DNA from: Littorina saxatilis
Taxonomy: Eukaryota; Mollusca; Gastropoda; Littorinimorpha; Littorinidae
Reading direction: 5' to 3'
Length of the DNA stretch: 64,000 bases
Assembly (NCBI RefSeq): GCF_037325665.1
Contig: NC_090248.1
Span: 20,585,137 to 20,649,136 of the forward strand
Under the pieces are notes generated by a model. That model searched no databases and had not been told where the DNA came from. It saw only the letters and a program-made list of their open reading frames with translations. Each line of letters begins with the position of its first letter. Position 1 is the first letter of the stretch. A program made the translations under genes and the position numbers. Below, piece by piece: positions 56,942-64,000 of this stretch.

Positions 56942-57420
56942 GTCAACATTAATTTTTATGAATAATGACCCTGCTGAAACCCGAACAGCTGACGAGTGTC
57001 AACCAAACTAGGGTCATATCGGCAGATCATCCAACCCTTGAAGTGTGGGAATTTTCGAAGCACAAACTTCAAAAACACCTGAGATAATGTCAACGTTAAG
57101 ATTTTATGAATCAAACATGATCCCACTGAGACTCCAACATTTGATGAGGGTCAAACAAACTAGGGTCATATCAGCAGATCATCTAACCCTTGAAGTGGGC
57201 AAAGTTTTGAAAGCACAAGCTTCAAAAACACCTGAAATCAAGTCAACGTTAATTTTATATGAATCAAACATGACCCCGCTGTGACCCCAAAATTTGACGT
57301 TGGTCAACCAAACTTGGGTTTTGTCGTGACATCATCAAATCCTAAAAATGCGCAAAGTTTCAAAGGTTTAGCTTAAAAAACATCTGAGATGACCTCAACT
57401 TTAAGTTTTTTTGTCCACGG
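56942..57420 (+). repeat. ~152-bp tandem array, three units
   Basis: AAACTAGGG (or AAACTTGGG) recurs at 57,005, 57,157 and 57,310. Each unit also has CTTCAAAAACACCTGA, GTCAACGTTAA and ATGAATCAAACATGA phrases. Divergence between units is 10-25% by eye, so the array is old. It lies in the downstream region of the tafazzin-like gene. Confidence 0.8.
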
Positions 57421-57901
57421 ACAGCCGGCGGGCCATCTGTGACTTGGTGAAAGAAAGATGAGTAGCTCTCCTTCAACTATCGGGTAGAAAATGAATCAGC
57501 CAGAGATGCAACAACCATCTCAACACTACATACCTCACTGTTATCACTTTATTTGCATGAAACATAAAACATTCGTTCATTCAGTCTGCTCTACTCTTTG
57601 TTCAACTATCTTCAGCACCTTGTCATAATATTTGAGTCATAAAGGAAAAAAAGAAGAAGAAATGCATCTTTAAAACAGTAGAGGAAAGTGAAAGGCCTTT
57701 AATGCCTGTGTTCTTTATTTTGATTATATTCAACACAATTAAATGCCCACTTTAGGTTTTTTTCAAATTTAGAAATATCCACTTTTCATGCTTAGAAGGC
57801 AGTAATGCTTTTGCTCGGCTGTGACTTTCAGTTCACAAAGATTTTCACAGGTATCACCTCACACAGTAACTCATGCAGAAAGTAACCACATTCTGCCAAT
57901 A
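57421..57901 (-). other. Probable 3' UTR of the tafazzin-like gene
   Basis: Sequence after the stop codon, AT-rich on the minus strand, with candidate AATAAA signals at about 57,713-57,719 and 57,550. No element is recognised. Confidence 0.5.
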
Positions 57902-57997
57902 TCATCTGGAAAGTGCTGAGTGAATGTGTGTGGCTTTCTCATGTAATATTCTCAGCTCCTCTTGAAGCCTGTCTGTGATGTGCTTGCGAATGTCTCT
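57902..57997 (-). CDS. Tafazzin-like cardiolipin transacylase, last coding exon
   Basis: After the acceptor TGTGTTTCAG (ending 57,998) the minus strand reads RDIRKHITDRLQEELRILHE, then KATHIHSALSR and a stop. This resembles the C-terminal end of animal tafazzin (pattern R-K-x-I/L-T-D-x-x-Q-E-E-x-x-x-L-x-x-x-A-x-x-x-H). Tafazzin remodels cardiolipin acyl chains in mitochondrial membranes; its HX4D active site lies in upstream exons outside the window. The intron phase is 0. The identification rests on ~57 residues over two exons and on memory of the family. Confidence 0.65.
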   Translation of the reverse strand, partial: RDIRKHITDRLQEELRILHEKATHIHSALSR

Positions 57998-58036
57998 CTG
58001 AAACACATAATGCGCTTCATTAGAAAAAAAGAGGGA

Positions 58037-58112
58037 GATCAGAGGAGGGGGGGACGAGAAGAGGAAGAGAGGAGCGGAGGGGGGCGGGGGGGGGGGGGGG
58101 GGGTAGGGAGAG
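58037..58112. repeat. Purine-rich / poly-G tract
   Basis: GGGAGG-type sequence and a G run, which read as a C/T-rich tract upstream of the acceptor on the gene's own strand. Confidence 0.8.
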
Positions 58113-58213
58113 TTCAAATGTACAACAATTTTGTTTGTAATGGAGCCTCCCTTATTCAAAAGACCTAAAATTGCTGGAAGAAAATCTTTAAAAATGCACA
58201 AATATTTAACTTA

Positions 58214-58795
58214 ACAAGAAGAGCAAACGCTCGATCGAGTCACTTTCGCAGTTCTGAATATTATATGAGGCATCAGATGGACAGGAAGAAATTGCTATTC
58301 ACAACACAATGAGTCACGTTCACATAAAATTTGAGCCCGGTCACTTTTATAGTTTCCGAGAAAAGCCCAACGTTAAGTTGTGTGTTGCCGAACAGAAAAG
58401 GCTAGTTATCTCCCTTGTTTTTCTGATAACGTTCGTAAAAGGCTACAGATGTAAATACTTTGATGTAAAGAATAATCCTACAAAGTTTCAATCACATCCG
58501 ATGAACTTTGTCAAAGATATAAAATGTCTAATTTTTCCTTTGACGCTGACCTGTGACCTTGAAAAAGGTCAAAGGTCAACGAAACCATCGTTAAAGTGTA
58601 GAGGTCATTGGAGGTCACGACTAAACAAAATATGAGCCCGATCGCTTTGATAGTTTCCGAGAAAAGTCCAACGTTAAGGTGGTGTCTACGGACGGCCGGC
58701 CGGCCGTCTGGCCGGCCGGCCGGACAGACTAACACTGACCGATTACATAGTCACTTTTTCTCAAGTGACTCAAAAATGTTGGCGCACATTTCTTA
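58214..58795. repeat. Interspersed repeat with GGCC palindrome
   Basis: The outer motifs GAGTCACTT (58,236) and AAGTGACTC (58,763) are inverted. Inside, a phrase TTTATAGTTTCCGAGAAAAG / TTGATAGTTTCCGAGAAAAG with (T/C)CAACGTTAAG occurs twice (about 58,347 and 58,648). (GGCC)n palindromes lie at 58,686-58,728. Looks like a non-autonomous element in the tafazzin-like intron. No coding capacity. Confidence 0.65.
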
Positions 58796-59531
58796 TTCAA
58801 CAAGAAAAAGTAAAGGACTTGGTTCTCTCATACTCAGTGAAGGTCCGCGAAAGAACAACACCAACAAGAAAACCCAGGCGTCTACACAACTTTAAAACTC
58901 CTGCATACATGTATCTGATTTTTAGACAATGAATATCCCCACAAAGAAACTAAATGTCTAGTTAAGGGCAGAGGTGGCACGGAATTTTAGCAAACATTTG
59001 TTCAAAAACGTGTTTTGGGTTTTTGTTTTTTTCAGGTACTTTGAACATCATAGAATCACTGTGTGTTGTTTATTTTGTCAATTTCATCGTTTATTTTGCA
59101 ATAAAGTGGTGATTTTCAAAGTATGTGTACATGTGTGAGTGCTGCAAGTGTGAGAAATTGCTGAACAATCTATGTTTTCAAGTCCTTGCAACAACCACGA
59201 TTCCCCAAATAAGCTTGGCAGTAACACATCGAACGGTTGAGCGGGAATTCCCGTTTTCTGTGAACGTTAAAAATAGACATGAACAGTCCGTTATTTCCGT
59301 ACAACGGCCGGATCGCGCATCAACTTTTTCAGACAATAATATGAATATTCATGAGAACAACCTCTAACCTTTGAGAAACTTCTCTGGTTGGTCGTTGTCA
59401 ATGACCACAGTGACGCGCATGCGCAAACTGCCTTATCCGTTGTAAACACAGTGTCGATTCAACGTAACGCAATATCAGCAACTATCAAGCAGCTTCTTCT
59501 TCTTCGGCGTTCCAGGATAAAGCAAGCAGCA

Positions 59532-60643
59532 ATGTCTACTCCGAAATTCGCAAGGATTTTCCCAACGCATTCTTCCCGCAAAAGGAAGAATCAGCTTTCA
59601 GATGCTCGAACAACGAGGAAGGAAAAACCAGCAGGCGACGAGAACGCGCCTGAAGTTGGCAGAGCAGAGACAGTTGTTTTGAGAGATAGTGGTGACGCGT
59701 ATGTTTCGAATCGACTCGGAGTCGAACCTCGGCCAGTTTTGGGCGATGTAAACCGTAATCAGCCTCAAATCGAAGGTATTTCTGCTTCGGCGACGAAACT
59801 GAGGAGATTTAGTGGAGCAGGCATCGACCCGAATGCTCAACCACCAGCTGAGCTAAATCGCCGTTCGTGGTGTTTTGCCGAGTGCAGTCAGTTGAACTCG
59901 CTTCTCTCTGATGTGAAGTGCCCGGAGTGCGAGGCAGGACATGTGACAATTCGAGTTGGTGACTCGATGGGCTTGTCCCAAGAACTAGTGCTGTGTTGCG
60001 ACAGCTGCCAGTATTCACGCACAGAGTATTCGTCGCCAAGAGAAAACAACCTCAACCACAGACAAAATGTTCCCTTTGAAGTGAACACAGAGATTGTGCT
60101 ATACTCTCATGAGATAGGTAAGGGCTACTCCAGTGTGGACAAACTGTGCACAGTCTTTGGAATGCCAGCGATGAACAAGAGTTCCTATCATCGCATAGAC
60201 AAACGAGTCAATGCCAGCATTGTGGAAGCTACAGATGCCACACTTAACGAAACAGTGGAGTTTGTGAGGGAAGCCTACAGGGAAACATTTCCTCAAGGCA
60301 GAGTGAATGCTGTGAATGATGATGGTGAGGAAGACGGTGCTTGGGAAGATGATGATGGCATTCTCTGGGTGGATGTTGCCTTTGACGGTACATGGCACAA
60401 GAGAGGATTTTCCTCACACTATGGAGTTGGTGTTGTTGTTGATGTTCTGACTGGGTATGTGCTGGACTTCTGTGTGAAATCCACATACTGTCACACATGT
60501 GCGATGAACAAAGAAAAACTAGAGGGGATGACCGCTGCTGAGCAACTACAGTGGAAGCAGCTTCACCAGCCTGACTGCAGCATTAACCATGAGGGATCTG
60601 CAAAGTCTATGGAGAGGGATGCAGCCTTGGAGTTGTGGGGAAG
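59532..60643 (+). CDS. Mutator-like transposase, exon 1
   Basis: Starts at the first ATG (MSTPKFARIFPTHSSRKRKN, basic, nuclear-signal-like) and ends GGAAG|GTAAGA. A zinc ribbon CPEC...CCDSC follows at residues ~138-170. A helix-turn-helix-like segment containing YSSVDKLCTVFGMPAMNKSS comes before an acidic linker. ILWVDVAFDGTWHKRGFSSH contains the first catalytic aspartate of the RNase H fold. A CHTC motif follows, then HQPDCSINHEGSAKSMERDA, where C-x2-NH recalls the C/DxxH signature of Mutator-type enzymes. Joined to exon 2 the protein has 668 residues. It acts in the nucleus by cutting at the element's ends. Confidence 0.9.
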
Positions 60644-61038
60644 GTAAGAATACTGTTCTGATAGCCTATACACTCTTCCCTATATCCTTTATTTTCAAAT
60701 ACAGAATAAGACAACATGAATAAGGTTGCGCTAAAAAGTAAAATTTATTTAAAATTGTATAAAGCATGGTACATTGTGGGTGTTTGTTTTTGTTTACAAA
60801 GAAAGAAGAAGACCAACAAAACACAACACAGAAGCACATATTTTTGCAACAAAACACTGTCCACAAACCCTTCACAAATACATTTTCTTTTGTTGAAAAA
60901 TCATTAAATGTTCACAATGTCCTAAAGGATCAGGCTGGGAAATTTTTATTGAATCTGCAAATTTCAGAGGAAACCTGATAAACTTTTCTATTGAAAAGAA
61001 AAAGTGTCCCAAACAAGTTGGGATCAAACTCATTGTCA

Positions 61039-61087
<49 letters not shown>

Positions 61088-61423
61088 GGAGAGAGATGTG
61101 TGTATGTATATATTCTAACAAGTACAAGTTAAATGTTCACCCTCTATGAAAAAATCACTTTATACAGACTTAGTACACAAGCAATGTAAATTGGCACACT
61201 TTCCAGTAATAATAATACATGTATGTATTTTCTGCTAGGAGAGGGCTCCTGATACTCTTCACTAAAGTAATATCCAAAATCATTTTTATTCGTGGGTCTG
61301 CGTCTGTATCTCACCAGGACCTTGTTGGCCCATGAAGCCCAGTCTTTTTCATATTTTTTTTCAAAACAATAGTTATCCAGCCAGTACTTTACACTAAGTT
61401 TTTTGAATTTTTCTATGCTGCAG
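60644..61423 (+). other. Transposase intron (780 bp)
   Basis: Bounded by GTAAGA and TATGCTGCAG. Joining the exons keeps the frame (AG|G for Arg) and restores the block WGRSVERHNLRYRTMLSDGD. A (GT)n(GA)n tract lies at 61,041-61,095. Confidence 0.9.
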
Positions 61424-62318
61424 GTCTGTTGAGCGTCACAACCTCAGGTACAGAACTATGCTGTCGGACGGAGATTCCACAGCGTTCAATGCTCTGGCTG
61501 CAGCTCAGCCCTACGGTCCCACACGTCCCATCACCAACCTAGAATGCACCAACCACCTCCCCAAGAGAATGGGCACAGCTCTCCGCAAGGCATCAAAGGA
61601 TGGAAGGCTTGGTGGAAGAGGGGAGGGGCGACTAACCAAGGAAAAGTGTCAACGCTTGCAAAACTACTTCCGTAGCGCGATCCTCAACAACCTTGAAGAT
61701 CAGCGAGCCATGGAGCAGGCGATCTGGGCCACTTTTTTCCATGTGACTTCAACTGACGAGGACCCTCACCACGACAGATGTCCAGCCGGGCCAGCCTCAT
61801 GGTGCTTTTTTCAAAGAGCCAGGGCAGAAGGGCAACCACCACCTCCACACGCAGGGCACAACGGCACCGCCTTGTCCAGGGAAGTCTCGCATGCTGTTCT
61901 GCCCATCTACAGGAGAATGACAAATCCCATTCTTCTCAAGCGCGTGGCCCATGGCAAGACCCAGAACAGCAACGAGTCTCTCCACAATGTCATGTGGGGA
62001 CACTGCCCCAAAGAAGTCTTTGTTGGGAAAGACCGGGTGGAAGCAGCCACCGCTGAGGCTGTTGCAAAGTTCAACAGAGGCAACTTTGCACTGGCACAGG
62101 TCATGGACCACATGAGCTTGCCAATTACTGAGCTTATTCATTCTGCTTTGGCCAATAAAGACAAGGTGAGGGTCCAGAAGGCGGAGAGAGCAACAGATGT
62201 GGCCGCTGTAGCAGCTCGTAGGGCAAGATGTGCTGGTCGTCAACGTCAGCTGGAGCAGCGAGAAGACCAGGAGGGGGAGGTGTACGGTGCTGGACTGATG
62301 GGGGATGGAGGGGAATAA
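61424..62318 (+). CDS. Mutator-like transposase, exon 2
   Basis: Continues the frame with SVERHNLRYRTMLSDGDSTA, which holds the second catalytic aspartate. ECTNHLPKRMGTALRK and an insertion with HHDRCPAG..WC (possible metal site) follow. KTQNSNESLHNVMWGHCPK contains the putative catalytic glutamate. The C-terminus is Arg/Ala-rich and ends GAGLMGDGGE. The DDE arrangement is complete and no stop or frame break is visible. The protein carries no THAP or YqaJ domain, which some Kolobok elements have. Confidence 0.9.
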
Positions 62319-62971
62319 GTACCAACATCATTTGAAGAAGACTCGGAACAATACATGAACACACCCAGACTCTTTTTTCGGCAATGTGTCTTCATAATGT
62401 GTAAAGAAACACTTTACAAACTTTCAAATGCAATTTTCTCTGAATATGGGTTTTCAAGGACGGTATCAACGCGGGAAATGATATTTCGTCAGAACTACTT
62501 GTGGTAGAGTTATAATTTTTTTTTTACAGGAGTAAGATTTGATTTTGCCAGACTCTTACAGAGCGGTTTTTGTAAAACCCATCAAAATTTTTTTTTAGAG
62601 AATATAATATAAGCCTGATTGAGTATTTTGGGGGCAAAAATGTATATCTCTCAATTTATGCTGCTGAATTCGAACTGGGGTAATTTGGTCAAAATGGCTC
62701 TGTATAAGTCTGAAACTGATATCTGGGAGTAATTTTCACTGCATTTGAAGCCTGTAGCTTCAAAAATGTCTTTTGAATTTCATGGGGCGTGGTGTGTAAT
62801 TTTCGTATTTTTTTGAAGAAATTGGTATTTTTTGGTGAAAATATTACTTGCTTGGTCAAAAAATGGGTATGCAGGTGCTTTTTTATGCTTTCTTTTTATA
62901 AAGTACCCCAAAACTTCAAAGAAAACTAACAAATACTCAGATTTCATTTTTTGTGCCACCTCTCCCCTTAA

Positions 62972-63121
62972 AAGGGGCCCTATTACATAAAGTCTAATAT
63001 TACTGCTGTAACAAACATTTAGGAAGTGTCAAAACATGAACGTTCAGCATAATTCACTTGCTGCTACAAATGTCTCTACAGAACTATTGTTTTAGGCTTA
63101 CTGGTGTGTGTCTATACTTAC
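62972..63121 (-). other. Remaining intron sequence next to the tafazzin-like exon
   Basis: About 150 bp of unremarkable AT-rich sequence between the transposon and the donor GTAAGTATAG at 63,121. Confidence 0.6.
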
Positions 63122-63199
63122 GGGAGATTTTTTCAGAGACTTCAGAAGTTCAATGTCTTTTGCGAAGTCCATTGGGTTGCCAACCAGTAGCGTGACATT
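63122..63199 (-). CDS. Tafazzin-like cardiolipin transacylase, penultimate coding exon
   Basis: A 78-bp exon between TTTGCAG|AAT and CCC|GTAAGT, phase 0 at both ends. It reads NVTLLVGNPMDF, AKDIELLKSLKKSP and matches the tafazzin segment just before the C-terminal helix (human pattern: K-I-T-V-L-I-G-K-P-F). Joined to 57,997 it gives KKSP-RDIRKHITD, as expected. All upstream exons lie beyond 64,000. The intron between the two exons is 5.1 kb, four fifths of it transposon. Confidence 0.65.
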
Positions 63200-63242
63200 C
63201 TGCAAACCAACACAACCAGATAAGTTGTACAACAACAACAAA

Positions 63243-64000
63243 CAAGTCGCGTAAGGCGAAATTACTACATTTAGTCAAGCTGTGCATGTGGAACTCACAG
63301 AATGAAACTGAATGCACTGCATTTTTTCACAATGACCGTAGTCCACCGCTAGTGCAAAAGGCAGTGAAAGTGACGAGCCTGTTCAGCGCGGTAGCGGTTG
63401 CGCTGTGCTGCATAGCACGCTTTACTGTACCTCTCTTCGTTTTAACTTTCTGAGCGTGTTTTCAATCCAAACATATCATATCTATATGTTTTTGGAATCA
63501 GGAACCGACAAGGAATAAGATGAAATTGTTTTTAAAACGATTTCGGAAATTTAATTTTAATCATAATTTTTATATTTTTAATTTTCAGAGCTTGTTTGTA
63601 ATCCGAATATAACATATTTATATGTTTTTGGAATCAGAACATGATGAAGAATAAAATAAAAGTAATTTTGGATATTTTTATAAAAAAATAATTTTAATTA
63701 CAATTTTCAGATTTTTAATGACCAAAGTCATTAATTAATTTTTAAGCCTCCATGCTGAAATGCAATACCGAAGTCCGGCCTTCGTCGAAGATTGCTTGGC
63801 CAAAATTTCAATCAATTTGATTGAAAAATGAAGGTGTGACAGTGCCGCCTCAACTTTTACAAAAAGTCGGATATGACGTCATAAAAGACATTTATCGAAA
63901 AAATGAAAAAAACGTCTGGGGATTTCATATCCAGGAACTCTCATGTAAAATGTCATAAAGATCGGTCCAGTAGTTTAGTCTGAATCGCTCTACACACACA
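63243..64000 (-). repeat. ~0.9 kb interspersed repeat, copy 5 (cut by window end)
   Basis: Starts CAAGTCGCGTAAGGCGAAA and follows the family order up to the (CA)n tract at the last bases. The palindromic end is outside the window. It lies in an upstream intron of the tafazzin-like gene. Confidence 0.9.

Larger units (their letters stand above)
58966..62967 (+). mobile_element. Complete-looking 4.0 kb DNA transposon with TTAA flanks
   Basis: TTAA lies at 58,962-58,965 and 62,968-62,971. The ends GGGCAGAGGTGGCAC (58,966-58,980) and GTGCCACCTCTCCCC (62,953-62,967) are inverted repeats with a single mismatch. The only gene is an open two-exon transposase on the plus strand, with no interruption seen. 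The TTAA duplication suits Kolobok or piggyBac, while the protein is of the Mutator-like kind. The element lies antisense to, and inside, the last intron of the tafazzin-like gene. Intact frame, consensus splice sites and near-identical ends suggest recent activity. Confidence 0.9.

Noticed and set aside
1-64000. CRISPR arrays, bacterial operons, rRNA genes, LTR-type elements
   Set aside because: No regularly spaced repeats with unique spacers, no rRNA-like sequence and no LTR or capsid-type coding region were found. Tandem arrays here lack variable spacers.

Overview
The window looks like nuclear DNA from a gastropod mollusc. Host exons are few and separated by long AT-rich introns, (CA/GT)n and (GA)n tracts and poly-G/C runs are common, and tRNA-headed SINEs with tails of the kind seen in molluscs recur. 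One ~0.9 kb interspersed repeat appears five times; from memory it resembles repeats of littorinid snails, but that placement is a guess.

Layout. 1-18,200 is mostly repeats: simple-sequence tracts, four copies of the ~0.9 kb repeat, SINEs, small inverted-repeat elements and a LINE fragment. 18,212-38,930 (minus) is one large gene for a 2,533-residue protein with twelve C2H2 zinc fingers. It has three coding exons (26,521-29,631; 23,708-24,179; 18,212-22,230) and apparent 5' noncoding exons at 29,741 and 38,752. Its last ~1,260 residues are lysine-rich and then carry 9-residue Gln/His repeats. About 39.0-39.2 kb (plus) a second transcription unit appears to start head-to-head with it. This leads to a 500-residue Ser/Pro-rich, probably nuclear protein (41,064-42,566) that I do not recognise, followed by a possibly ~5 kb 3' UTR full of small DNA elements. 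47.7-52.4 kb is intergenic with SINEs. 52,428-56,936 is an inverted-repeat element with an apparent 5-bp target duplication, carrying a decayed gene of a CXC-tailed protein family. 57,902-63,199 (minus) holds the last two coding exons of a tafazzin-like cardiolipin transacylase gene. The intron between them contains a complete-looking 4.0 kb DNA transposon flanked by TTAA, with a two-exon Mutator-like transposase. The window ends inside a fifth copy of the ~0.9 kb repeat.

Most notable points. (1) The introns of the zinc-finger gene contain tandem copies of its own splice junctions: about five copies of the exon-2 acceptor, one of the exon-2 donor and a weak one of the exon-1 donor. Two acceptor copies would complete finger 5 and then terminate. 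(2) The CXC-family gene sits between inverted repeats, and a neighbouring unit of the tandem array it landed in shows the empty target site. This suggests that a widespread uncharacterised invertebrate gene family may be transposon cargo. (3) A Mutator-like transposase lies in an element with TTAA ends, as in Kolobok or piggyBac elements. (4) A LINE and a SINE each sit within about 30 nt of a host splice acceptor.
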